The notes below the pieces were generated by a model. That model searched no databases. It saw only the letters and a list, made by a program, of their open reading frames with translations, and was not told the DNA's origin. This document shows, in pieces, positions 36,336 through 44,611 of a stretch of DNA of 64,000 bases. Source of the stretch: Campylobacter corcagiensis (lineage in GTDB: Bacteria; Campylobacterota; Campylobacteria; Campylobacterales; Campylobacteraceae); contig NZ_CP053842.1 of the NCBI RefSeq assembly GCF_013201645.1, positions 1,116,001 through 1,180,000 of the forward strand, in the 5' to 3' direction. The position numbers and the translations under genes are program-made. Within the stretch, counting starts at the first letter, position 1. Each line of letters opens with the position of its first letter.

Positions 36336-37133
36336 TTAAAGCTTCTTTGTGGGGTTATAATTTTTTAAGCAATTTTCTAATCTAGTGCAAGATTTAATAT
36401 TATTTAACTTACAACCTTTATCTAAATACTTTACCGCCATATCATAATCATCCCGACTTTTTATACACTTGTCATCTTTACAGATTTTTCGGTAGTAATA
36501 AAAGCCTAAATTATTACACCCTTCTTTTATATTATTATCACAAGTTTTTTTGTAACTTTTACTAGCTTCAAATTCATCTTTAAATATTAATTCCTGTAAA
36601 TTTCCTAAAGCGACACAAGCATAGAAATTTACATTCTCGCAAGATATTTGATGAAATTTAAGTGCTGCAACATAATCACCTTTTGAAAAATAAATATATC
36701 CAAGCTCTGTACAAAATTTTGGCTCTAGTTTACAAGCTTTTTGATAAAAACTAAAAGCTTCATCTGCCATATCTGACTCATCTAGCATTACAGCTGACAT
36801 TAAACAACCTTTTGAGTTACTATAATTGCAAGAATCTGAAAACATATCAAAAGTCGCATTGCCATATTTATGCTTTAAATCTCTTACTCCACCAGTATAA
36901 ATACAGCCTCCAGATGCAAAACAAGCTTCGCCATCTTTTTCTTTTACACATCTATTTATATAAATTTCAAAATCCTTTAAATCACAATCAATATATGGCA
37001 ACAAAAAACTCTTTATGCTATACTGTGTTAAATTTTGGTCTTGTAGTGCTGTATTATCATATTTTACTTCATTTGCCAAACCAAAGCTTAGCATTAAAAA
37101 TAGCCAAAGTATTATTTTAAAAATTTGCTTCAT
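36336..37133 (-). CDS. Exported cysteine-rich Sel1-like repeat protein
   Basis: 265 residues with a signal peptide (MKQIFKIILWLFLMLSFGLA). Repeated helical pairs follow, carrying cysteines at regular spacing (for example AFSFYQKACKLEPKFCTELGYIYFSKGDYVAALKFHQISC). This is the pattern of Hcp/Sel1-like repeat proteins of Helicobacter and Campylobacter, where disulfides clamp the repeats. It is probably periplasmic or secreted. Its ATG overlaps the stop of the upstream membrane protein gene (ATGA), so the two form a pair. Its signal peptide resembles that of the ankyrin protein at 38642-39547. Function unknown. Confidence 0.85.
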   Translation of the reverse strand: MKQIFKIILWLFLMLSFGLANEVKYDNTALQDQNLTQYSIKSFLLPYIDCDLKDFEIYINRCVKEKDGEACFASGGCIYTGGVRDLKHKYGNATFDMFSDSCNYSNSKGCLMSAVMLDESDMADEAFSFYQKACKLEPKFCTELGYIYFSKGDYVAALKFHQISCENVNFYACVALGNLQELIFKDEFEASKSYKKTCDNNIKEGCNNLGFYYYRKICKDDKCIKSRDDYDMAVKYLDKGCKLNNIKSCTRLENCLKNYNPTKKL

Positions 37134-37759
37134 TTTTTACTCCTTAAAATATCATAAGCATAATCTATAGCGGTTGGCAAATAACCACCAACAAACCAAT
37201 TTAAAAGTCCTTGCCAAATAAGCATTATCATAAACACTCCAAATCTAGTTTGAAAAAGGTTGGATATATTTGAACGAAAAAGCCTACTATTTAAAAAATC
37301 ATCATAAAAATAAAGGCTATAAATCATAAAGCCTATAAAAAGTGGTGTTAATATAAAAATAATGAAAATAGTGTTAATCTTTTTATCGTTTTTTTGTTTT
37401 TGATTGAATTCTTCTGTAATGGCGTATAGGTTAAACATACCATATTCATAAACTCTATAGAAAAAACTATCATATGCTATTTTTGGTATAGAAATAATAC
37501 TTATAATGGTCATAAGACATACATAAAACACTATATGGTCTGGATAGATAGAATTACTGATAAGATTTTTAAAAAGTGGAATATTCTTAAAAGGATATGT
37601 GATATTTTCTAAAAATGGAAAAATTTCAAAAATACTACTAGGTATTATAAATATAACTAAGTACATAAGCCAATACACATAAAGATAACCATAATATCTC
37701 TTTTTATTTGCATGTGTATTTTCTTTTTCTTTAAGATATGCTATAAGTTTTTCTTTCAA
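37130..37759 (-). CDS. Small membrane protein, partner of the Sel1-like protein
   Basis: About 209 residues with four predicted membrane segments (YVYWLMYLVIFIIPSS, VFYVCLMTIISIIS, IFIIFILTPLFIGFMIYSLYF and FGVFMIMLIWQGLLNWFVGG). An ATG at 37786 keeps the frame open. I prefer the TTG at 37759, which is preceded by AAGGGA; the ATG lies within a leader shared with neighbouring genes that is non-coding there. It has no recognised family. The stop overlaps the Sel1 gene start. Confidence 0.75.
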   Translation of the reverse strand: MKEKLIAYLKEKENTHANKKRYYGYLYVYWLMYLVIFIIPSSIFEIFPFLENITYPFKNIPLFKNLISNSIYPDHIVFYVCLMTIISIISIPKIAYDSFFYRVYEYGMFNLYAITEEFNQKQKNDKKINTIFIIFILTPLFIGFMIYSLYFYDDFLNSRLFRSNISNLFQTRFGVFMIMLIWQGLLNWFVGGYLPTAIDYAYDILRSKK

Positions 37760-37784
37760 ATTTAATCCCTTACGCCAAAAATTC

Positions 37785-37873
37785 ATAACTTTTAAAATTA
37801 TAAATCTTTTTAATTATAATTTGGTTACTTTTTATTTTATTTTTCAAATTTTATATAAATTTATCTGCTTTTA
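37785..37873 (-). repeat. Array leader repeat, copy A
   Basis: AT-rich leader before the 37130-37759 gene. It shares 27 of 28 positions with copy C (ATAACTTTTAAAATTATAAA core, 38592-38619). With copy B it shares TATAAATCTTTTTA, GTTACTT, AAATTTTATATAAATTT and ATCTG-TTTTAT in the same order. The minus-strand sequence contains TTTATAAT, a possible -10 box. Confidence 0.7.
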
Positions 37874-37944
37874 TAATCAACACTATTTTATATAATTTTT
37901 ATTTCCAAACACTAATTAAATTCAAGCTGAATTTAACTTACGCT

Positions 37945-38186
37945 TTAATAAAGGAGTTTTAATCTGTTTCTACTTAAACCTTTAATTTTATAGACACTAA
38001 AACTCATAACTTATCTCCTGTTTTATTATAAAATAATATACTTTCTAAAACTAGCGATATACACGCAAGAAGCATAATGCTATTTAATCCTTGAAAAATT
38101 ATATTATGAAATATCATATAAATATCACTATCTTCCATCTTTTCTAACACCGTTAAACCTAAATTCTTTTTTTTAGCAATATTGGC
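37945..38186 (-). pseudogene. Out-of-frame membrane-protein tail and a short remnant downstream of the 38159 gene
   Basis: From 38186 down to the TGA at 38004 the minus strand is open in another frame for 60 residues. It includes a membrane-like helix (FQGLNSIMLLACISLVLES). One added base near 38187 would fuse it to the 135-residue ORF above, giving about 187 residues. An ATG overlapping that stop opens a 20-codon ORF (MSFSVYKIKGLSRNRLKLLY) that soon ends, possibly a truncated next gene. The rest of the 37874-38158 gap shows nothing I can support. Confidence 0.5.
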
Positions 38187-38566
38187 TTAAAATAAACCAA
38201 CCACAAAAAACCATTTTCACAGAAAAGAAAAAAACTGTTATTTGGTATAATTTTAAAGCTTTCATTTTTTTTAAAATATTTAGTATCAATTGTTCTATAT
38301 TGCATATCTTTTATACATAGAAAAATACCAATTATAATTGAGATTATTGATAATAAAAAAATTGCTGTAGAATAAAATTTAACTTTTTCCAAACTAGTAG
38401 ATAAAACATTAAAAAATGGAATAATACCGTTATTTAAAAAATCAAAAATTGTACTTAAAAAATTTAAATTAATAAAATATAACAAAATTCCTACAGCAAT
38501 ATAGCAAACAAATAGATATGTCAATCTATCAATTAAATATTTAGACATAATCACATTATTATCCAT
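38159..38566 (-). CDS. Small membrane protein, possibly frameshifted
   Basis: 135 residues as read, with two clear membrane helices (YLFVCYIAVGILLYFINL and YSTAIFLLSIISIIIGIFL), then a hydrophilic region and FFLFCENGFLWLVYF. No family recognised. The reading ends at PILLKKRI, while the downstream sequence stays open in a different frame with another helix, so a single-base loss may have truncated it. ATG 38566 is preceded by GGGTAAGG within leader copy C. It lies downstream of an ankyrin-like gene in an array of similar pairs. Confidence 0.6.
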   Translation of the reverse strand: MDNNVIMSKYLIDRLTYLFVCYIAVGILLYFINLNFLSTIFDFLNNGIIPFFNVLSTSLEKVKFYSTAIFLLSIISIIIGIFLCIKDMQYRTIDTKYFKKNESFKIIPNNSFFLFCENGFLWLVYFKPILLKKRI

Positions 38567-38587
38567 TAACCTTACCCTAGCCTACCA

Positions 38588-38640
38588 ATTTATAACTTTT
38601 AAAATTATAAATATTTTTAGTTTTATTTATATTGTTTTTA
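38588..38640 (-). repeat. Array leader repeat, copy C
   Basis: Leader before the 38159-38566 gene. Nearly identical to copy A over ATAACTTTTAAAATTATAAA and the following ...TTTTTA. It also shares a CCTTACCC...GCC segment near the ribosome site with copies A and D. Confidence 0.7.
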
Positions 38641-38641
38641 T

Positions 38642-39547
38642 TCATTTTTCTTTTTCTTCTAATAAATTTAATATTTTTTCACTTTCATAAAATTTTGCCC
38701 ACTCTTTTATTGCTTGAAAGTATTTCTCATAGCTACAAATTCCTCTATCTAATAGATATTTTATACCATTTTTATCATCAATATAACAAAATATTCTTAT
38801 TAACAAATTTAGCTCTTTTTCATTAAAAATATCAAAGTTGTGTTTTTTAAGAATTTCATCTAAATAATTAAAAAAGTTATCACGAAATTCATTGTAATTT
38901 TTATCATTTGATTTTTCTTTATATATTTTATTTAATGGTTTTTTTAGATAATCATACTTCATTTCTCCATGTATATACTCCATTGCTGTGCTTATAAATT
39001 CAAGCAAAAATCCATCTATTTTAGTATCATCATAACTTAGCAAATAATCAAAAAGCTTATGTTTATTTAAAGCATAAGCATAGCTTAGCATATAAAATTT
39101 ATTATCTTTTTGTTTGCTAGAAAGATAATTTGCATATTCGATAGTTGCACCAGCTTTAATGCTTTTATCAATAAATTTCACACTATCAATATCACTGATA
39201 TCACAATCAAATAAAAAGCTCTCCAAAAAAGAGACATGATTAGCTACTTCAAAATTAAGCTCTGGCTCATATCTTAAAAGCAAATCATACATTTTCATAT
39301 TTTTATTACGCTCTACAAAAATAGCTAATGGTCTTTTGTGCTGGCTATTTTTTAAATTTATTAAATTTGGATTTTTATCAAGCATATCTTTAGCTTTATC
39401 ATAATCATCGGCTACTATTGCTTCACATAACTTATCAACTTGTTTGATTAAATTTTGGTATTGTATTGTAGCGGTATCTTTCTGACTAGAAAAGCTGAAA
39501 TTTAGCATTATAGATAAACAAAATATTATTTTAAAAATTTCTTTCAT
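38642..39547 (-). CDS. Exported ankyrin-like repeat protein
   Basis: About 301 residues with a signal peptide (MKEIFKIIFCLSIMLNFSFS), then helical repeats of ankyrin type. DNPNLINLKNSQHKRPLAIF-type and NKNMKMYDLLLRYEPELNF-type segments are visible but degenerate. I use the ATG at 39547, 5 nt after AAGGAG, rather than the GTG one codon earlier. The first 50 nt resemble those of the Sel1 gene at 37133, though the rest does not. A periplasmic role is likely; the binding partner is unknown. Confidence 0.75.
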   Translation of the reverse strand: MKEIFKIIFCLSIMLNFSFSSQKDTATIQYQNLIKQVDKLCEAIVADDYDKAKDMLDKNPNLINLKNSQHKRPLAIFVERNKNMKMYDLLLRYEPELNFEVANHVSFLESFLFDCDISDIDSVKFIDKSIKAGATIEYANYLSSKQKDNKFYMLSYAYALNKHKLFDYLLSYDDTKIDGFLLEFISTAMEYIHGEMKYDYLKKPLNKIYKEKSNDKNYNEFRDNFFNYLDEILKKHNFDIFNEKELNLLIRIFCYIDDKNGIKYLLDRGICSYEKYFQAIKEWAKFYESEKILNLLEEKEK

Positions 39548-39579
39548 CACTACTCCTTTTTGTTCAAAATTTTCATTTT

Positions 39580-39668
39580 AACTATTTTAAAGTTATAAAT
39601 CTTTTTAGTTACTTATTATTAATCTTTTAAATTTTATATAAATTTTGCCATTTTATCTGTTTTTATGG
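39580..39668 (-). repeat. Array leader repeat, copy B
   Basis: Leader before the ankyrin gene at 39547. It aligns with copy A over nearly its full length. Differences are a 12-nt gap after CTTTTTA and an 8- to 9-nt insertion (TGCCATTTT-type) before ATCTGTTTTTAT. Its end overlaps the 3' end of the 209-residue gene. Confidence 0.7.
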
Positions 39669-40292
39669 CAGTATTACTGCGTATTGATTAATTTTAACAT
39701 CCAAAAGCTCATATTTAGCTTTATTATTAAGTGATTTTGTCTCTTTTAGTGATATTTTAAAACTATATTTATCTCCTTTAATTCTAATGCTTTGTATACA
39801 GAAATTTAAAATATCACCATCTTTTTTATTAAAGCCTTGTGCTTTGAAATTTTTTCTGATTTCTTTAAGGTCTTTATTTTGTATATTTTTATCTACTACT
39901 GGCTTTATATGTTGCACTAAATTTGAAATATCAGATGAGCTAAAATCTATAATCTTAGCGATTAGTTCTGAAGGCTCCTTATAGTAATCTTTAAAAATTT
40001 GATAACTAAAAAACAGCAAAATTGAAGCAATCAATATAAGAATAAAATATATATTTTTAAATACTGATTTACTTTGTTTAGGTAACAAAATATAAGATAC
40101 TACTGATAGGCAAAATATGATAAATATTTTAAAAAGTTTATTATATGGATCATTATAATAAAGAGCATTAAGAGATATAGTCTCATAAACCATCATAAAA
40201 AAGGTAAAAACCGCAATAAACATGGATATATATTTTAAAATAGTTAAGATATTTTTAAATTCTAAACTTATTTTATATTTAATGGCATTCAC
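39663..40292 (-). CDS. Membrane-anchored protein of unknown function
   Basis: 209 residues from GTG 40292 (AGAGG 8 nt upstream). Three predicted membrane helices occupy the first half (ILKYISMFIAVFTFFMMVY, LFKIFIIFCLSVVSYILL and NIYFILILIASILLFFSY). A soluble C-terminal domain of about 110 residues, probably periplasmic, is lysine-rich. No family recognised. It follows the ankyrin lipoprotein gene with a 64-nt spacer, repeating the solenoid-plus-membrane-protein pairing seen elsewhere in the array. Confidence 0.75.
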   Translation of the reverse strand: MNAIKYKISLEFKNILTILKYISMFIAVFTFFMMVYETISLNALYYNDPYNKLFKIFIIFCLSVVSYILLPKQSKSVFKNIYFILILIASILLFFSYQIFKDYYKEPSELIAKIIDFSSSDISNLVQHIKPVVDKNIQNKDLKEIRKNFKAQGFNKKDGDILNFCIQSIRIKGDKYSFKISLKETKSLNNKAKYELLDVKINQYAVILP

Positions 40293-40303
40293 TATTTTTA
40301 CCT

Positions 40304-40366
40304 CTCACGCCACAGATTTATAATTTTTAAGTAATAAATTAGTTACTTTATTTAATTTATTTTTCA
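40304..40366 (-). repeat. Array leader repeat, copy D
   Basis: Leader before the GTG at 40292. It shares ACGCCA-N-A-ATT-ATAA and TAGTTACTT...ATTTTTCAA with copies A and B, but is more diverged. It overlaps the last codons of the ankyrin lipoprotein gene. Confidence 0.55.
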
Positions 40367-41616
40367 ATGTAAATTACCTTTGTTGGGTCATCTTTGTTTG
40401 AGTATAAAAAACTATCTATTTCATAGTTTCTATTATTACCATTTTTATAATTTATAAACTCTTTTGTGTTTTTAAAAGTTCCATTTTTGTCAGAACAATA
40501 CTTTAAATAAAAATCTAAATGTTTTACTTTTTTATTAATATTCTCTTTCATATATTTTTGTTTTAAATTATATCTGTAAATATATCCATCATAACACTCA
40601 TCATACACTTTTTTCATTAGCTCTTTTGATGGTTGTCCTGAGATATTGTGTTCTAGGAGTAAATTTAGCATTGGTTCGTGGTTTGGGATATTTTCTAAAA
40701 CTTTATATAAAGAGTAATCATATGAAAAGTCATCTATAAAAAGCTTTAAATCAAAATTATCACCAGCTTGGTTTTTATACTCTTCTAACTCTATATCCAT
40801 AGCATTGTTGACTTCTTCTTTTGGAAAAATATCATATATACTATTTCCAACTAAAACTTCATCTCCATTAAAAAAATATGGATATGGTTTATAGCCACTA
40901 TCTAGGATTATTTTTGCTAGTTCCAACCAGTTTTTAAAAACAATATCATCAAACATATATCCATAACCCTTAGGTGTATCGTAATCTTTTTGAATATTAT
41001 TGTATTTATAGATGATTTCTATATTATCACCATCTATTACTAGTTTTTCAATATTTCTATAGCTTGGTGTTAAAATATATCCTTGAGTAAGTGGTACTTC
41101 TTCAAATTTAACACCACTATTAATTAAAGCTTTAACTACATCTATGCTATTCATAGAAATAGCATAAGCTAAAGCATTTAAACCATACTTATCTTTTTTA
41201 TGGACATCAGCACCTAGTTTTATTAGTTCATTTGTAGTATTTATATCATTATAAAAGCTTGAATACATTATAGGTGTTGTTCCATCTTCTATTTGTATAT
41301 CTGCACTTAGATTATTATCTTTTAAATAACTTAATACTTTATTTGTGTTTTTTTGTTTTAAAGCATCTCTTAATGGAATGGCTATAGGATTAACAAATTC
41401 AGTGTAATTATTATCTATATCCCAGTATCTAAATCCAAAGCTATTAATTTCATCTTGAGTTACATACTTTGAAATTTCAGATCCTGGTTTAATGACAGTA
41501 TCAGCTGTAACTGTGAAGTGTGATTTATTATTATCACAAGATGATAGCAGTAGTGATAGTATTATTAAGTTTATAAATTTAAATGTGTTTATTGAGTTTG
41601 TAAAGATTTGTTTCAA
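40357..41616 (-). CDS. Ankyrin-repeat lipoprotein
   Basis: 419 residues. A long signal sequence ends in the lipobox LLLSSC (Cys at about residue 27), so the protein is membrane-anchored in the periplasm or at the surface. Two or three clear ankyrin repeats follow from about residue 105 (DGTTPIMYSSFYNDINTTNELIKLGADV and KYGLNALAYAISMNSIDVVKALINSGV). The rest is a divergent C-terminal region. It is first in the array, 146 nt from the phosphohexomutase gene. Ankyrin proteins often mask or neutralise partner proteins, but no toxin gene is visible here. Confidence 0.82.
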   Translation of the reverse strand: MKQIFTNSINTFKFINLIILSLLLSSCDNNKSHFTVTADTVIKPGSEISKYVTQDEINSFGFRYWDIDNNYTEFVNPIAIPLRDALKQKNTNKVLSYLKDNNLSADIQIEDGTTPIMYSSFYNDINTTNELIKLGADVHKKDKYGLNALAYAISMNSIDVVKALINSGVKFEEVPLTQGYILTPSYRNIEKLVIDGDNIEIIYKYNNIQKDYDTPKGYGYMFDDIVFKNWLELAKIILDSGYKPYPYFFNGDEVLVGNSIYDIFPKEEVNNAMDIELEEYKNQAGDNFDLKLFIDDFSYDYSLYKVLENIPNHEPMLNLLLEHNISGQPSKELMKKVYDECYDGYIYRYNLKQKYMKENINKKVKHLDFYLKYCSDKNGTFKNTKEFINYKNGNNRNYEIDSFLYSNKDDPTKVIYIEK

Positions 41617-41712
41617 GGTTTAGTCCTTAATAGTAATGTATAAATTTGTATAAAATAAATTAGCACAAGCATCATCAAAAATTTCTTAAACTTATCCAAA
41701 GACTACTTGCTG

Positions 41713-41743
41713 TTTTGAAGCTTACATTTTATAAGCTTCAAAA
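41713..41743. terminator. Hairpin downstream of the phosphohexomutase gene
   Basis: 12-bp perfect stem TTTTGAAGCTTA / TAAGCTTCAAAA (41713-41724 and 41732-41743), 7-nt loop. It lies after the stop of the minus-strand mutase gene and before the array. No strong U-tract follows, so it may be a weak terminator. Confidence 0.6.
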
Positions 41744-41761
41744 GTTGTTAAATAAATTTAA

Positions 41762-43132
41762 CTATAAACTTAACTTTATATCATCTACAAGTTTTATGAA
41801 TTTCTCTTGTAGTTTATCTTTAAACTCATCTGTCTTTGCTTCAAATCTAGTTACGATTACAGGCGTTGTATTACTAGCTCTTACTAACGCCCATCCATTT
41901 TCAAATTTTACTCTTATGCCGTCAATATCACAAATTTCAACTATCTTACCAAGACCATCAACAAAATTCTCATCTTTTAGCTTTTGCTTAAGTTTTTCAA
42001 CTATTTGAAATTTTTTCTCATCACTTGTTTGTATTTTTATCTCATCTGTTGAGTACATAACAGGTAGCTTTTCTATCTCAGCGTCAAGGTCATATCCAAG
42101 TTTAACAAGCTCTAACACCCTAAACATCGCATATACAGCATCATCAAAGCCAAAAAACCTCTCCTTAAAATATATGTGCCCACTTACTTCTGCTCCAAGA
42201 TCAGCATTTAGCTCTTTTATGGCTTTTTTGATATTGCTATGACCTGTTTTACACATTATGGCTTCGCCGCCGTGAGAATTTATGAAGTCATACATCACCT
42301 GAGAGCATTTTACTTCGCCTAAAATTTTAGGATTTTTCATATTTAAAGAAAAAAGACAAGCCAACTCATCGCCTTTTATACTTCTTTTTGGAGTTAAGAC
42401 TGCTATTCTGTCACTATCTCCATCAAAAGCAAATCCTAAATTTATACCTGTTTGTTTCATCTTAGCTTTTAGGTGTTCTAAATTTTTTGCTTCGCTTGGA
42501 TCTGGGTGGTGATTTGGAAAATTTCCATCTGGTTCTTTAAATAATATCTTGGCATTTAGCTCTAAATTTTCACAAATTTTAGCTGTTGTAATGCCTGCTG
42601 TGCCATTTCCACAATCTATAATAAACGGCTCTTTAAATCCTTTTAAGCCTTTAAAAGCTTCATTATAAAATTCTAAGTATTTTGTAAGAATATCATACTT
42701 TTTAAATTTTAGATTATCTTCTATATCAGTTTTTGTGTATTCTATAGCTTTTTTACCCACTTCTGCAAGCTCTTTTCCATATAAGCTATCTTTTCCGATA
42801 GTTATCTTAAAGCCATTGTACTCTTTTGGGTTATGCGAACCTGTTATCATTATATTTGCGTCAAATTCTTCTGTAAATACACTAAAATACCCAACAGGAG
42901 TAGGAAGCAAACCGATGTTGTAAATTTCAACATTACTCAAATTTAGACCGCTTACTAGCCAGTTAAATATATTTTCTGCACTAAGTCTTGCATCAAAACC
43001 GATGCTAATAGTTTTCACACCTTTTTTTACAAAATACTCACCAACTGCTTTTCCAATAGCTTTTACTGTTTTTTCGTTTAGATCAGTGCCGTAAATGCCC
43101 CTTATATCATACTCTCTAAAAATTTTATCCAT
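41762..43132 (-). CDS. Phosphomannomutase/phosphoglucomutase
   Basis: Interconverts hexose 1- and 6-phosphates for sugar-nucleotide synthesis (LPS and surface polysaccharide). The alpha-D-phosphohexomutase signatures are present: FREYDIRGIYG at the start, the phosphoserine loop ITGSHNPKEYNGFK, the metal loop FDGDSDRIAVL, and the sugar-binding GAEVSGHIYFKE. The C-terminal ALVRASNTTPVIVTRFEA binds phosphate. I prefer ATG 43132 (457 residues after the upstream MDL is dropped), as AGGA lies at a proper distance only for it. It can supply precursors to the polysaccharide locus 10 kb away. Confidence 0.92.
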   Translation of the reverse strand: MDKIFREYDIRGIYGTDLNEKTVKAIGKAVGEYFVKKGVKTISIGFDARLSAENIFNWLVSGLNLSNVEIYNIGLLPTPVGYFSVFTEEFDANIMITGSHNPKEYNGFKITIGKDSLYGKELAEVGKKAIEYTKTDIEDNLKFKKYDILTKYLEFYNEAFKGLKGFKEPFIIDCGNGTAGITTAKICENLELNAKILFKEPDGNFPNHHPDPSEAKNLEHLKAKMKQTGINLGFAFDGDSDRIAVLTPKRSIKGDELACLFSLNMKNPKILGEVKCSQVMYDFINSHGGEAIMCKTGHSNIKKAIKELNADLGAEVSGHIYFKERFFGFDDAVYAMFRVLELVKLGYDLDAEIEKLPVMYSTDEIKIQTSDEKKFQIVEKLKQKLKDENFVDGLGKIVEICDIDGIRVKFENGWALVRASNTTPVIVTRFEAKTDEFKDKLQEKFIKLVDDIKLSL

Positions 43133-43188
43133 TAAATCCATCCTAAATTAATTTTTAAAATTATATATCAACTTCTCTTAAATATGCT

Positions 43189-44487
43189 TTACTTTAAAAC
43201 GGACATAGATGTTATTCTTGATAGTAAAAGTCTATCATTTGCGATATTTGGGTTGTTTTTGCCAATTTCTAAAGTTGTAATAGCAGTCTGTCCAAAAAGC
43301 GCTCTTGAGCCATTTTTAGTTTTTAGTCCCCAAGCGTTGTGAGTTACGCTAACTTCTCCATTAACCACGCCAGTATATAGCATCACATGACCAGGCATAT
43401 ACAAAATACTCAAATACGGCTCACCTTTAGCTTTTATAAGATCTAGTTTTTGAGCATTTGTAAGCCCTTCAAGATTTATTATTGTTTGCATCTTTGCTTG
43501 CGCTTTTGAATTTCTAGGTAGCCAGTATCCAAATGCTGCTAAAAAATCTTTTGTAAATAGCGAACAATCACGGTAATAACTAAACCCACCCCAACCATAC
43601 GGCTCACCAAGTATGCTATCAATAGCTTGTTTTAAATTTTCAGAACTAATAGCTGCTGGCCAAGTAGTTGATGAGCTTTTTTTGATACGATAATTCTGTA
43701 ATCCTTTAGATGTAAATACCTTACCATAGTAAAAATTTGAGTCTGAATTATCACTCATAAGTATCGTTCCAACTCGCCCGTAAAATAAGAAATTTCCACT
43801 CATATCATAAATAGGCGTTCTATCTGTTAGGATTGTGATGAAATTTGAGTTTTTCATCATATTTTTTTCACTTTCACTTACAAAGCGTATATCTCTAGCA
43901 TCTACCCAGCCCCAAACAGCGTCATTTTGTACAAATGCAAAATCGCCGTCTTTACTAAAGTGCGACACATAAAGTGGATAGTTTATTCCTAAAGTTGAGT
44001 TTGCAAGATAATCAAATGGATATCCCTCGCCTGGATCGTTAAAGCTATAAAATATCGGCTCATGAGATGGTGTATTTCTAAGAAATGTGTTTTTTACAGT
44101 CACAGCTGAGCTTGAAATCTTACCAAAATCCTTAACATTTGCATTTTGTTCTATTTTTTTAAAGTGGGCATCAGAATAGGCTCTTCTGCTTGGTGAAATG
44201 TAAGTTCTACGGCTTGAGTTTTTATAAGAATTTAGCCCCCAAAAAGCTTCATTTTTGCTAGCTGTAGGCTTTGTAAAACTCCAAACCCTAAAATATCTAT
44301 CTTTAAAATTTGCACCACTTACGGTAGTTTGTTTTTCTATATTTGGTAAGAATTTCACATTTTGAGGTAGATCAAATTTAAGCAACTCATATTTGGAGCT
44401 AACTTGATAGTTTGGTAAAAGAGCGTTTTTGTTGGCACAAGATACTAAAAAAATCGCCATTAACGGTAAAAGTATATATTTTTTCAA
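43189..44487 (-). CDS. SH3-domain NlpC/P60 lipoprotein (probable peptidoglycan endopeptidase)
   Basis: 432 residues with a signal peptide and lipobox LVSC (Cys at about residue 17). A bacterial SH3 region lies around residues 120-255. A papain-like NlpC/P60 domain follows, with the catalytic cysteine in YGWGGFSYYRDCSLFTKDFL and histidine in YMPGHVMLYTG. It probably cleaves peptide cross-links in the cell wall from a membrane-anchored position. It is transcribed towards the mutase gene with a 56-nt gap. Confidence 0.9.
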   Translation of the reverse strand: MKKYILLPLMAIFLVSCANKNALLPNYQVSSKYELLKFDLPQNVKFLPNIEKQTTVSGANFKDRYFRVWSFTKPTASKNEAFWGLNSYKNSSRRTYISPSRRAYSDAHFKKIEQNANVKDFGKISSSAVTVKNTFLRNTPSHEPIFYSFNDPGEGYPFDYLANSTLGINYPLYVSHFSKDGDFAFVQNDAVWGWVDARDIRFVSESEKNMMKNSNFITILTDRTPIYDMSGNFLFYGRVGTILMSDNSDSNFYYGKVFTSKGLQNYRIKKSSSTTWPAAISSENLKQAIDSILGEPYGWGGFSYYRDCSLFTKDFLAAFGYWLPRNSKAQAKMQTIINLEGLTNAQKLDLIKAKGEPYLSILYMPGHVMLYTGVVNGEVSVTHNAWGLKTKNGSRALFGQTAITTLEIGKNNPNIANDRLLLSRITSMSVLK

Positions 44488-44611
44488 TTTATAAGCCTTT
44501 TAAAAAATTTAAAATATTTTATTTAAATTTTGTAAACAATCAACAAAACATATTATAACTCTTAATCACTTTTAGGTATAATCTTAAAATTTAATTTAAA
44601 AGAGTGAAATT

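Noticed and set aside
36336-41616. Array leader repeats as a CRISPR array or integron attC sites
   Set aside because: Repeats are spaced by whole genes, are imperfect, and show no integrase gene, cas genes or attC-like core sites.
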